The notes: a model not told the origin generated them from the sequence alone. A DNA stretch of 64,000 nucleotides from Pseudomonas putida (GCF_025905425.1 NZ_CP109603.1:5348501-5412500); one strand, 5' to 3'. Positions 8,512 through 16,421 are shown, counted from the stretch's first letter. Numbers and translations: made by a program.

Positions 8512-8730
8512 ATGGCTCGTGACTTCGACGGTACGTACCAACCCAACGCCAAGGCTCGCAAGCAGCAGGAAAAGGATCAGCGCCGGATGGAGTACCGCCG
8601 CGCTATCGAAAGCTACTGCGACCAGCGCCAATTGCTCCGTGATTTGGTTGACTACCCTGAGCTACAAGAACTCACGGTGTGGCAGGCCTCGGCAGCGACT
8701 TCCCCGAAAAACGCTCCACAATTGCGCTGA
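8512..8730 (+). CDS. PA3496 family small protein
   Basis: A 72-residue highly charged protein whose first 57 residues (from MARDFDGTYQPNAKARKQQE through DYPELQEL) match the small Pseudomonas family named after PA3496, annotated by others as a putative envelope-integrity protein. The central part (QQEKDQRRMEYRRAIESY) should form a single amphipathic helix. A good ribosome site (GGGAGACAGGCA) precedes the ATG. The last 19 codons run past the usual family end and overlap the 3' end of the convergent LysR gene by 59 bp, so the C-terminal tail may be a recent extension through loss of a stop codon. No enzymatic role is evident. Confidence 0.75.
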   Translation: MARDFDGTYQPNAKARKQQEKDQRRMEYRRAIESYCDQRQLLRDLVDYPELQELTVWQASAATSPKNAPQLR

Positions 8731-9634
8731 TAAGCACACGTTCGCTGCGGATGAACGCTAAAAATGCCAGGGCCACCGGTGACTGCCGCTTGGCCTTGGC
8801 CTGTACCACACACCAGCTGCGGTACAGCGGCAGTTCCTCCACCGGCAACTCTTTCAGCACGCCCGTGGCCAGCTCCATGTTCAAGGCATGGCGGGTCAGC
8901 AGGGCGATGCCCAGGCCCGCGATCACGCACTCGCGCTGGGCATCGGCCGAGGCCACCTCAAGGGTCTGGGTGAAGTGCACGCGTTTGTCCTTGAAGTACT
9001 CCTCGCACGCCTTGCGTGTGCCCGAGCCTTGTTCGCGGACCAGCAGGGTATGAGGCTCAAGGTCCTGCAGGCGCAGGTGCTCCAGCTTGCACAGTGGGTG
9101 GTCCGGCGGGGCCACGGCGACGATCGGGTTGTTCAGAAACGGCAGAAACTCCAGGCCCATGTCCTGCGGCACCATGGACATGATGATCAGGTCGTCACGG
9201 TTGTCCGAAAGGCGCCGGATCGCCTGGGCGCGGTTGACCACCGTGAGCGTCAGGTTGACCTCCGGGTGTCGCTGTTTGAAGGCGGCGAACAGGTGTGGCA
9301 CGAAGTACTTGGCACTGGATTCGATCGCCAGCTTCAGCTGCCCTTGCAGTGAACCCTGCAGGTCCGACAGCTGCATGTCGAGGCTTTCCAGCCGACCGAA
9401 GATATCGCGGCTGGCGCGTTGCAGCGCTTCGGCCGCTTCGGTCAGGTAGAGCTTCTTGCCGACGTACTCGAACAATGGCTGGCCGATCAGTTCTTCGAGC
9501 TGACGGATCTGTAGACTAACGGCGGGTTGCGTAAGCGCCATTTCCTCGGCCGCACGGCTGTACGAGCGCAAATCGCACACCTCGTTGAAGATCTGCAATT
9601 GGCGCAATGTCATACGCATCAAGGACTTACGCAT
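8672..9634 (-). CDS. LysR-family regulator next to pyruvate carboxylase
   Basis: A 320-residue LysR-type transcriptional regulator. A winged HTH occupies residues 8-67 (QLQIFNEVCDLRSYSRAAEE, then TQPAVSLQIRQLEE), and a periplasmic-binding-like sensor domain spans about 95-300. The long linker and the opening segment resemble the CbbR/CysB-like branch often found beside carboxylases. It is transcribed divergently from the two pyruvate carboxylase genes, the usual arrangement for a LysR protein controlling its neighbour. A candidate inverted repeat lies between them. Its 3' end overlaps the convergent PA3496-like gene by 59 bp. The ligand is unknown. Confidence 0.9.
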   Translation of the reverse strand: MRKSLMRMTLRQLQIFNEVCDLRSYSRAAEEMALTQPAVSLQIRQLEELIGQPLFEYVGKKLYLTEAAEALQRASRDIFGRLESLDMQLSDLQGSLQGQLKLAIESSAKYFVPHLFAAFKQRHPEVNLTLTVVNRAQAIRRLSDNRDDLIIMSMVPQDMGLEFLPFLNNPIVAVAPPDHPLCKLEHLRLQDLEPHTLLVREQGSGTRKACEEYFKDKRVHFTQTLEVASADAQRECVIAGLGIALLTRHALNMELATGVLKELPVEELPLYRSWCVVQAKAKRQSPVALAFLAFIRSERVLISAIVERFSGKSLPRPATP

Positions 9635-9696
9635 TTTTATCCAGGCTCCGGCAAAACCTTGTTACGGCACTATAAGCTTTTGCTAATACTGCCCCT

Positions 9697-9716
9697 AACA
9701 AATATTGATTTTTGTT
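9697..9716. promoter_or_regulatory. Candidate LysR binding site in the LysR/pyruvate carboxylase gap
   Basis: AACAAA-N8-TTTGTT is a perfect 6-bp inverted repeat in the AT-rich part of the divergent intergenic region. LysR proteins bind interrupted dyads of this size between divergent promoters. The identification rests only on symmetry and position. Confidence 0.4.
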
Positions 9717-9823
9717 TATCGTCCTACAGCGCTAGGGTGAATGTGCGACTGGCCAGCAACGTCTGGTCACGCGCCGACCGGTAGAACCGGCTCGACTGTT
9801 CCTACGGCTTTGGGAAGACTCCA

Positions 9824-11239
9824 GTGATAAAAAAAATCCTGATCGCCAACCGAGGTGAAATCGCAGTTCGGATCGTGCGTGCCTGCGCCGAGATGGGCAT
9901 TCGCTCGGTAGCGATCTATTCCGACGCCGACCGTCATGCGCTGCACGTAAAGCGCGCTGACGAGGCCCACAGCATCGGTGCCGAGCCGCTGGCCGGGTAC
10001 CTGAACCCGCGCAAGCTGGTGAACCTCGCTGTCGAAACCGGTTGTGATGCCCTGCACCCGGGTTACGGTTTCTTGTCGGAAAACGCTGAACTGGCAGAGA
10101 TCTGCGCCGAGCGCGGGATCAAGTTCATCGGCCCGGCTGCCGAAGTCATTCGTCGCATGGGCGACAAGACCGAAGCACGCCGCACCATGATCAAGGCCGG
10201 CGTCCCGGTGACGCCGGGCACCGAAGGCAACGTTGCCGATATCCATGAAGCCCTGAGTGAAGGTGACCGCATCGGTTATCCGGTCATGCTCAAGGCGACC
10301 TCCGGCGGTGGCGGCCGCGGCATTCGCCGTTGCAACAGCCGTGAAGAACTGGAACAGAATTTCCCCCGCGTGATCTCCGAGGCCACCAAGGCCTTCGGCT
10401 CGGCAGAAGTGTTTCTGGAAAAGTGCATCGTCAACCCCAAGCACATCGAGGCGCAGATCCTCGGTGACAGCTTCGGCAACGTGGTGCACCTGTTCGAGCG
10501 CGATTGCTCGATCCAGCGCCGCAACCAGAAGCTCATCGAAATCGCCCCGAGCCCTCAGCTGACCCCCGAGCAGCGCGCCTACATCGGCGACCTCGCGGTG
10601 CGTGCAGCCAAGGCTGTGGATTACGAGAACGCCGGTACCGTGGAGTTCCTGCTCGCCGATGGCGAGGTGTACTTCATGGAAATGAACACCCGGGTGCAGG
10701 TAGAACACACCATCACCGAAGAAATCACCGGTATCGACATCGTTCGTGAGCAGATCCGCATCGCTTCGGGCCTGCCGCTGTCGGTCAAGCAGGAAGACAT
10801 CCAGCACCGCGGTTACGCGCTGCAGTTTCGGATCAACGCCGAAGACCCGAAAAACAACTTCCTGCCCAGCTTCGGCAAGATCACCCGTTACTACGCACCC
10901 GGCGGCCCAGGCGTGCGCACCGACACGGCGATCTACACCGGCTACACCATTCCGCCGTACTACGACTCCATGTGCCTGAAACTGGTGGTCTGGGCATTGA
11001 CCTGGGAAGAAGCCATGGACCGCGGCCTGCGGGCCCTGGACGACATGCGCGTGCAGGGGGTGAAGACCACCGCCGCGTATTACCAGGAAATCCTGCGCAA
11101 CCCGGAATTCCGTAGCGGCCAGTTCAACACCAGCTTCGTCGAAAGCCACCCAGAACTGACCAACTACTCGATCAAGCGCAAACCCGAAGAGCTGGCCCTG
11201 GCCATCGCCGCCGCCATCGCCGCCCACGCAGGCCTGTGA
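9824..11239 (+). CDS. pycA: Pyruvate carboxylase subunit A (biotin carboxylase)
   Basis: The ATP-grasp biotin carboxylase subunit, which carboxylates the biotin carried by subunit B using ATP and bicarbonate. At 471 residues it has the expected length. Visible features are the N-terminal ANRGEIAVRIVRACAEMGI, the Gly-rich ATP loop SGGGGRGIRRC near residue 160, the active-site stretch EMNTRVQVEHTITEEITG near 287, and the C-terminal FRINAEDPKNNF. It resembles AccC but is paired with an oadA-like subunit rather than accB, and P. putida has a separate accBC, so the two-subunit pyruvate carboxylase assignment (anaplerotic oxaloacetate supply) is preferred. GTG start; the next gene begins 12 bp after the stop codon. 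Confidence 0.93.
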   Translation: MIKKILIANRGEIAVRIVRACAEMGIRSVAIYSDADRHALHVKRADEAHSIGAEPLAGYLNPRKLVNLAVETGCDALHPGYGFLSENAELAEICAERGIKFIGPAAEVIRRMGDKTEARRTMIKAGVPVTPGTEGNVADIHEALSEGDRIGYPVMLKATSGGGGRGIRRCNSREELEQNFPRVISEATKAFGSAEVFLEKCIVNPKHIEAQILGDSFGNVVHLFERDCSIQRRNQKLIEIAPSPQLTPEQRAYIGDLAVRAAKAVDYENAGTVEFLLADGEVYFMEMNTRVQVEHTITEEITGIDIVREQIRIASGLPLSVKQEDIQHRGYALQFRINAEDPKNNFLPSFGKITRYYAPGGPGVRTDTAIYTGYTIPPYYDSMCLKLVVWALTWEEAMDRGLRALDDMRVQGVKTTAAYYQEILRNPEFRSGQFNTSFVESHPELTNYSIKRKPEELALAIAAAIAAHAGL

Positions 11240-11250
11240 GGAAACTTATA

Positions 11251-13059
11251 ATGTCCAAGAAAATCCACGTAACCGACACGATCCTGCGCGACGCTCACCA
11301 GTCCCTGCTGGCCACCCGCATGCGTACCGAAGACATGCTGCCGATCTGCGACAAGCTCGACAAAGTCGGCTACTGGTCGCTGGAAGTCTGGGGCGGTGCA
11401 ACCTTTGATGCCTGTGTGCGCTTCCTCAAGGAAGACCCGTGGGAGCGCCTGCGCAAACTGCGCGCCGCGCTGCCCAACACGCGCCTGCAAATGCTGCTGC
11501 GTGGGCAGAACCTGCTGGGCTACCGCCATTACAGCGATGACGTGGTCAAAGCCTTTGTCGCCAAGGCCGCCGTCAACGGCATTGACGTGTTCCGCATCTT
11601 CGACGCCATGAACGATGTGCGTAACCTGCGCGTGGCCATTGAAGCGGTCAAGGCCGCCGGCAAGCACGCTCAGGGCACTATCGCCTACACCACCAGCCCT
11701 GTGCACACCATCGAAGCCTTCGTGAACCAGGCCAAGCAGATGGAAGCCATGGGTTGCGACTCGGTGGCGATCAAGGACATGGCCGGCCTGCTGACCCCAT
11801 ATGCCACCGGCGAGCTGGTCAAGGCACTGAAGGCCGAGCAGTCGCTGCCGGTGTTCATCCACTCCCACGACACCGCCGGCCTGGCCGCCATGTGCCAGCT
11901 CAAGGCTGTGGAAAACGGCGCCGATCACATCGACACCGCGATCTCCAGCTTCGCCTGGGGCACCAGCCACCCAGGCACCGAGTCGATGGTCGCGGCCCTC
12001 AAGGGCAGCGAGTTCGACACCGGCCTGGACCTGGAGCTGCTGCAGGAAATCGGCCTGTACTTCTATGCCGTGCGCAAGAAGTACCACCAGTTCGAAAGCG
12101 AATTCACCGCAGTGGATACCCGGGTACAGGTCAACCAGGTACCCGGCGGCATGATTTCCAACTTGGCCAACCAGCTCAAGGAGCAGGGCGCCCTCAACCG
12201 CATGAGCGAAGTGCTGGCGGAAATCCCACGTGTGCGTGAAGACCTCGGCTTCCCGCCGCTGGTGACCCCGACCTCGCAGATCGTCGGTACCCAGGCGTTC
12301 TTCAACGTGCTGGCAGGCGAACGTTACAAGACCATCACCAACGAGGTGAAGCTGTACCTGCAAGGCGGTTACGGCAAGGCCCCGGGTGTGGTCAACGAAC
12401 AGCTGCGCCGTCAGGCCATCGGCAGCGAAGAAGTGATCGACGTGCGCCCGGCCGACCTGCTCAAGCCAGAAATGACCAAGCTGCGTAACGACATCGGCGC
12501 CCTGGCTCGTTGCGAAGAAGACGTGCTGACCTTCGCCATGTTCCCGGACATCGGGCGCAAGTTCCTCGAAGAGCGCGAAGCCGGCACCCTGACCCCGGAA
12601 GCCCTGTTGCCGATCCCGGAAGCCGGCGCGATTGCCGCACCTGGCGGCGAAGGTGTGCCGACCGAGTTCGTCATCGACGTGCACGGCGAAACCTACCGCG
12701 TCGACATCACCGGTGTGGGCGTGAAGGCTGAGGGCAAGCGCCACTTCTACCTGTCGATCGACGGCATGCCAGAAGAAGTGGTGTTCGAACCGCTCAACGA
12801 GTTTGTTGGCGGCGGCGGCAGCAAGCGCAAGCAGGCCACCGACCCAGGCCATGTCAGCACCACCATGCCAGGCAACATCGTCGATGTGCTGGTCAAGGAA
12901 GGCGACATGGTCAAAGCCGGCCAGGCCGTGCTGATCACCGAAGCCATGAAGATGGAGACCGAAGTGCAGGCGGATATCGCCGGCAAGGTCGTGGCCATCC
13001 ACGTGGCCAAGGGCGATCGCGTGACGCCGGGCGAGATCCTGATCGAGATCGAAGGTTGA
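11251..13059 (+). CDS. pycB: Pyruvate carboxylase subunit B (carboxyltransferase and biotin carrier; OadA-like)
   Basis: Transfers CO2 from biotin to pyruvate to form oxaloacetate. The DRE-TIM carboxyltransferase domain opens with DTILRDAHQSLLATRMRTED. A conserved helical domain follows, then the C-terminal biotinyl domain with the EAMKMET motif, whose lysine (about residue 567 of 602) carries biotin. It is annotated as oadA in many genomes, but no membrane decarboxylase subunits (oadB, oadG) are nearby, which favours pyruvate carboxylase over a sodium-pumping decarboxylase. The start is the ATG at 11251 after GAGGAAAC; a GTG at 11236 overlaps the pycA stop and lacks a ribosome site. Followed by a strong terminator. 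Confidence 0.93.
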   Translation: MSKKIHVTDTILRDAHQSLLATRMRTEDMLPICDKLDKVGYWSLEVWGGATFDACVRFLKEDPWERLRKLRAALPNTRLQMLLRGQNLLGYRHYSDDVVKAFVAKAAVNGIDVFRIFDAMNDVRNLRVAIEAVKAAGKHAQGTIAYTTSPVHTIEAFVNQAKQMEAMGCDSVAIKDMAGLLTPYATGELVKALKAEQSLPVFIHSHDTAGLAAMCQLKAVENGADHIDTAISSFAWGTSHPGTESMVAALKGSEFDTGLDLELLQEIGLYFYAVRKKYHQFESEFTAVDTRVQVNQVPGGMISNLANQLKEQGALNRMSEVLAEIPRVREDLGFPPLVTPTSQIVGTQAFFNVLAGERYKTITNEVKLYLQGGYGKAPGVVNEQLRRQAIGSEEVIDVRPADLLKPEMTKLRNDIGALARCEEDVLTFAMFPDIGRKFLEEREAGTLTPEALLPIPEAGAIAAPGGEGVPTEFVIDVHGETYRVDITGVGVKAEGKRHFYLSIDGMPEEVVFEPLNEFVGGGGSKRKQATDPGHVSTTMPGNIVDVLVKEGDMVKAGQAVLITEAMKMETEVQADIAGKVVAIHVAKGDRVTPGEILIEIEG

Positions 13060-13092
13060 TAGAAACCTTCATCTAAAAAACGGTTTACCTCT

Positions 13093-13116
13093 GGGGAGCG
13101 GATGCTCCCCTTTTTT
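13093..13116 (+). terminator. Intrinsic terminator of the pycAB operon
   Basis: GGGGAGC ... GCTCCCC hairpin followed directly by TTTTTT, 35 bp after the pycB stop codon. The T-tract runs straight into the first XRE-cassette operator. Confidence 0.9.
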
Positions 13117-13214
13117 ATGCATTAAATTGCATATTCCGAGCGCTAAGCGTTGAAAATATGCAATTTAATGCATATTTTTTGAGTTTCGAGATGAAGAATA
13201 TGCACTATATTGCA
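13117..13214. promoter_or_regulatory. Promoter with three phased TGCA-N6-TGCA operator-like sites
   Basis: Two perfect 19-bp inverted arms (13117-13135 and 13155-13173, ATGCATTAAATTGCATATT and its complement) are centred on CGCTAAGCG, itself symmetric about 13145. Within them are TGCATTAAATTGCA (13118-13131) and TGCAATTTAATGCA (13159-13172). A third copy, TGCACTATATTGCA, lies at 13201-13214. Site centres are 41 and 42 bp apart, four helical turns. TTGAAA (13150) and TATTTT (13173), 17 bp apart, form a plausible sigma-70 promoter whose spacer is the second site, so binding there would block transcription. The adjacent XRE gene is the natural candidate for the binding protein. Confidence 0.7.
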
Positions 13215-13493
13215 GCGCCCATGGTGTTGGATGCCGAAGGTGTCACCCGCACGACCAAATGGTCAACCGATATTGAGCGTGCTGGAGAAGTCGACTGGCG
13301 CAAGGCGTGTGAGAGCCTGTCGCCACTGATCAGACCCGAGCAGGCGTTCGAACAATTGCGCCAGGATGCGGTGCTGCTGCTGGCGCTTCCAGATCTGCTC
13401 CGTGAATCAGGCTTGCCGGAGGTGGTGATGAATCATCCTGCTGTCGCGCTAAGACAGCTTGAGCAGCGGATGAATGCGTGGGGCCTACTATGA
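13191..13493 (+). CDS. Unrecognised small protein, first gene of an XRE cassette
   Basis: About 100 residues, soluble, family not recognised. It has no RelE, HipA, Fic or RES hallmarks. The first third is polar (VTRTTKWSTDIERAGEVDWRKA) and the rest looks helical and leucine-rich (DAVLLLALPDLLRESGLPEVV, then LRQLEQRMNAW). The ORF is open to an ATG at 13158, but that lies inside the promoter and operator. ATGs at 13191, 13200 and 13221 are all possible and none has a strong ribosome site; 13191 is chosen provisionally. The stop codon overlaps the start of the XRE gene (ATGA), so the two are translationally coupled. Gene order and autoregulatory sites resemble toxin-antitoxin or regulator-partner pairs. 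Confidence 0.6.
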   Translation: MKNMHYIAAPMVLDAEGVTRTTKWSTDIERAGEVDWRKACESLSPLIRPEQAFEQLRQDAVLLLALPDLLRESGLPEVVMNHPAVALRQLEQRMNAWGLL

Positions 13494-13768
13494 GCCTGTC
13501 CCCCGAACAACGAGCCAAAATCATCGATGATGTGCAGCAATGGATCGCTGACGGCACATGCGATATGGGTACGGTAGTACGGCATTTGCGCGTGACCGTG
13601 GCAGGCCTTCAACAGTCGCAGTTTGCTCGCATGTGCAAGGTATCCTTACGCACGCTTATCCAGATCGAGCGGGGCGAGGGGAACCCTACCCTCAAGTCAA
13701 TGAATGCCGTACTGCGCCCGTTTGGTCTTCAGATAGGTGTGGTCAGGCGCCAGCGTCAGATCACCTGA
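13490..13768 (+). CDS. XRE/HipB-like helix-turn-helix regulator
   Basis: A 92-residue DNA-binding protein. The HTH (LQQSQFARMCKVSLRTLIQIERGEG by position, residues about 39-63) is followed by NPTLKSMNAVLRPFGLQIG, the typical HipB/HigA-like ending in which the regulator of a toxin or kinase is identified. The N-terminal 35 residues form an extra helical section. It overlaps the preceding small gene by four bases. No hipA follows: the next gene is an ABC permease on the other strand nine bases away. It is either an orphan antitoxin-like regulator or the DNA-binding half of a pair with the preceding gene. The TGCA-N6-TGCA sites upstream are its likely operator. Confidence 0.75.
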   Translation: MSLSPEQRAKIIDDVQQWIADGTCDMGTVVRHLRVTVAGLQQSQFARMCKVSLRTLIQIERGEGNPTLKSMNAVLRPFGLQIGVVRRQRQIT

Positions 13769-13776
13769 CCCCGGCT

Positions 13777-14598
13777 TCACTGTTGATAGCCCTTGCCAAA
13801 ATGCCGCTCCAGCTTGGCCTGTACCAGCTCCAGCAGAATCGACAGTACCCAGTAGATCACCGCTGCGGTCGTCAGCATCTCCAGATAGCGGTAGCTGGAA
13901 CGGCCATAGGACTGGGCCAGGAACATCACTTCCCACACGCCCATCACCGAAATCAGCGACGAGTCCTTGAGCATCGAAATGAACTGGTTGGCGCTTGGCG
14001 GGATGATGGTGCGCATGGCTTGCGGCAGGGTGACGTGCCAGAAGATTTGCGCAGGGCCGAGGCCCAGTGCCATCGCCGCCTGGCGTTGCCCGGGCGCCAC
14101 GCCAAGAATGCCAGCACGGAAGATTTCGCTGAGGTAGGCGCCATAGTTCAGCGACAGGGCGATGATGCCGGCGCTGATGGCCCCAGGGACCACGCCCAGT
14201 TGCGGCAAGCCCAGGTAGATCAGCAGGATCTGGATCAGCAGCGGAGTACCACGGAAAAACGACGTGTAGAAGCTGGCGATGCCCAGCAGCACCGCGCTGC
14301 TCGACAGGCGTGCCAACGCGGCGGCGAAGCCCAGTGCTACCGAAACGACAATTGAGCACAGGCACAGGAACAAGGTCAGTGCCGCGCCTTGCAAAAAGCC
14401 ATTCGGCCCCAGCTTGAACCCAGCCAGGTAGGGGAATTTCTCGACAATGATCGAAAACTTCAGGTCAAAGCTGAGGAAAAACGCGGCAAACAGCACAAAC
14501 AGCCCCACCCAGGTCAGGTAGAGGCGTGTGCGGAAACCGAACAGCTGGGCGCCCGTGGTTTTGACGGCGGGACGAGGGGCAGGTTGATGAGCACTCAT
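13777..14598 (-). CDS. Polar amino acid ABC transporter permease
   Basis: A 273-residue inner-membrane permease of the HisM/GlnP family. An N-terminal leader of about 25 residues is followed by several membrane segments and the conserved EAA loop (ALGLGPAQIFWHVTLPQAMR), which contacts the ATPase. It overlaps the upstream binding-protein gene by four bases, so the two are co-translated. No ATP-binding subunit is encoded beside them, so an ATPase from elsewhere must complete the importer. The substrate is probably an amino acid; the divergent homocysteine methyltransferase gene suggests a sulfur amino acid or methyl donor, but that is inference. Confidence 0.88.
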   Translation of the reverse strand: MSAHQPAPRPAVKTTGAQLFGFRTRLYLTWVGLFVLFAAFFLSFDLKFSIIVEKFPYLAGFKLGPNGFLQGAALTLFLCLCSIVVSVALGFAAALARLSSSAVLLGIASFYTSFFRGTPLLIQILLIYLGLPQLGVVPGAISAGIIALSLNYGAYLSEIFRAGILGVAPGQRQAAMALGLGPAQIFWHVTLPQAMRTIIPPSANQFISMLKDSSLISVMGVWEVMFLAQSYGRSSYRYLEMLTTAAVIYWVLSILLELVQAKLERHFGKGYQQ

Positions 14599-15416
14599 TT
14601 ACTGATATCGGCGCCGATCCATTTCTGTGACAGCTTGGCCAATGTACCGTCGGCCTTGAGCTCGGCGAATACCTGGCGCAGTTTTGCATCCCACTCAGGG
14701 TCGCCTTTTTCGATGGCCACCGAGTTGGGTTCTTCATACAGCGGCGCGCCGGCCAATTTGAAACGTTTGTCCTGGTCCAGACGGGGTTGGGCGGTGACCA
14801 GGTTGGTCAGGATCGCGTCCAGGCGCACGCCTGCACCCAGGCCCAGGTCCTGGAAGGCGACGTTGTCGGTGTCATAGGGCGCGATTTGCACCATTTCGAA
14901 GGGGTAATCGATCTTTTTGTCTTCGTCGCCTTCGATGACCAGGTTCTTGTTCAGGTAGCTCTCGTAGCTCGATGCGCTGGTCAAGCCGACCTTGAGGCCG
15001 TCGAGGTCTTTGGCTGAGTGAATACGATCATCCTTGGCGTTGACCACGATCACCGCAGGCGAGGCATAGTACTCGACCGGGAAATCAAACACCTCGGCGC
15101 GCGCCTTGCTCGGCGTCATGGAGCACACACAAAGGTCGTAACGGCCGCTCCAGCGCCCCGCTGCGATCACATCCCAGGACGGCGTCTCCAGGCGCAGCTT
15201 GACGCCCAGCTTGTCGGCGACTGCCTTGGCCACATCCACGTCAAAGCCATCGAGCTGGTTCTGCTCGTTCAGGAACGAGAACGGCGGGTAGCTTTCCATC
15301 AGCACGTTGACCACTTCATTGCGCGCTTGTACTCGGTCCAGCGTGGCGCCTGCGAAGGCTTGAGTGGTGGCACACAGGGCGATAAGGCCGGTGCCGAGCA
15401 AGGGAAGCAAGCGCAT
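14595..15416 (-). CDS. Polar amino acid ABC transporter substrate-binding protein
   Basis: A 273-residue periplasmic binding protein (family 3, SBP_bac_3). A signal peptide (MRLLPLLGTGLIALCATTQAFA) precedes the first lobe. The segments VLMESYPPFSFLNEQNQLDG and FDVDVAKAVADKLGVKL are the family signature region. The protein ends in a typical LAKLSQKWIGADIS helix. It is the first gene of a two-gene operon with the permease. The ligand is not identifiable from motifs. An AT-rich region containing GTTATAAC separates it from the divergent methyltransferase gene. Confidence 0.88.
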   Translation of the reverse strand: MRLLPLLGTGLIALCATTQAFAGATLDRVQARNEVVNVLMESYPPFSFLNEQNQLDGFDVDVAKAVADKLGVKLRLETPSWDVIAAGRWSGRYDLCVCSMTPSKARAEVFDFPVEYYASPAVIVVNAKDDRIHSAKDLDGLKVGLTSASSYESYLNKNLVIEGDEDKKIDYPFEMVQIAPYDTDNVAFQDLGLGAGVRLDAILTNLVTAQPRLDQDKRFKLAGAPLYEEPNSVAIEKGDPEWDAKLRQVFAELKADGTLAKLSQKWIGADISK

Positions 15417-15521
15417 GGAGGTACCTGAAAAAGTTGTTGGACAATCGGTGTCAGGTATTTAATAGTTATAACAAGTTACGTACTAATGAATTTTATTCAT
15501 AAACATATAAGTGATAGTCAT

Positions 15522-16421
15522 ATGGGCGAACAATCGCTGGTAATTCTGGATGGCGGTATGGGGCGAGAGCTGCAGCGTCGTGGTGCGCCGTTTCGGCAGC
15601 CCGAATGGTCAGCGTTGGCATTGAGCGAAGCGCCTGAAGCCGTGCTGGCAGTCCATGCGGCCTACATCGAGGCCGGGGCCCAGGTCATCACCAGCAACAG
15701 CTACGCGGTGGTGCCTTTCCATATTGGGGAGGAGCGGTTCGCCAAAGAAGGACGCGCATTGGCCGCAACGGCGGGGCAATTGGCCCGTGCCGCAGCCGAT
15801 GCGGCTGCCGTACCTGTTCGTGTGGCCGGCTCGCTGCCACCGTTGTTCGGCTCCTATCGCCCGGACCTGTATCAGCCGCAGCGCGTCGCTGAAGTGCTGA
15901 CACCCTTGCTTGCCGGCCTGTCGCCCTACGTGGACCTTTGGTTGGCAGAAACCCAAAGCTCGATCGAGGAAGTCCAGGCCATTAGCGCGCAACTGCCGCA
16001 GGACGGTAGACCGTTCTGGGTATCGTTCACACTGCAGGACGAAGGTGCCATCGACGTGCCTCGGCTGCGTTCCGGGCAAACGGTCGCCGAGGCGGCCGAA
16101 GCGATTGCCGGGCTGGGTGTCAGTACACTGTTGTTCAACTGCAGCCAGCCCGAGGTGATCGGCGCGGCGTTGGATGTGGCGCGTGAGACGTTCGAGCGCC
16201 TGGGCGTGGAGATCGCCATCGGCGCCTATGCCAATGCCTTCCCGCCGCAGCCCAAGGACGCCACTGCCAACGATGGCCTCGATGAGCTGCGCGAAGACCT
16301 CGACCCACCGGGCTACCTGAGCTGGGCCAGCAACTGGCGGCAACGTGGCGCGAGCCTGCTCGGTGGTTGCTGTGGTATCGGCCCGGAGCATATCGCAGAG
16401 CTCAGGGCCAACCTGGCCTGA
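15522..16421 (+). CDS. Homocysteine S-methyltransferase family protein
   Basis: A zinc-dependent methyltransferase of the MmuM/BHMT family, moving a methyl group from a donor such as S-methylmethionine to homocysteine. The N-terminal LDGGMGREL and the zinc ligands, Cys in LLFNCSQPE and the Cys pair in LGGCCGIGPEH at the C-terminus, are all present, so it should be active. About 299 residues from the ATG at 15522. An upstream in-frame ATG at 15486 would add an AT-rich leader (residues such as NFIHKHISDS) with no ribosome site, so the shorter form is preferred. The stop codon abuts that of the convergent GNAT gene within TGATCA. The divergent ABC permease and binding protein could supply the methyl donor. 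Confidence 0.85.
   Translation: MGEQSLVILDGGMGRELQRRGAPFRQPEWSALALSEAPEAVLAVHAAYIEAGAQVITSNSYAVVPFHIGEERFAKEGRALAATAGQLARAAADAAAVPVRVAGSLPPLFGSYRPDLYQPQRVAEVLTPLLAGLSPYVDLWLAETQSSIEEVQAISAQLPQDGRPFWVSFTLQDEGAIDVPRLRSGQTVAEAAEAIAGLGVSTLLFNCSQPEVIGAALDVARETFERLGVEIAIGAYANAFPPQPKDATANDGLDELREDLDPPGYLSWASNWRQRGASLLGGCCGIGPEHIAELRANLA

Noticed and set aside
11164..13002. A 612-codon minus-strand frame opposite pycB
   Set aside because: A shadow of the strongly biased pycB codons; composition and lack of motifs argue against translation.
9824..13059. Acetyl-CoA carboxylase biotin carboxylase plus oxaloacetate decarboxylase
   Set aside because: The pair lacks accB and the membrane oadB/oadG subunits; the two genes together form the known two-subunit pyruvate carboxylase of pseudomonads.
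13490..13768. Complete hipBA toxin-antitoxin system
   Set aside because: No HipA kinase gene follows; the next gene is an ABC permease on the opposite strand.
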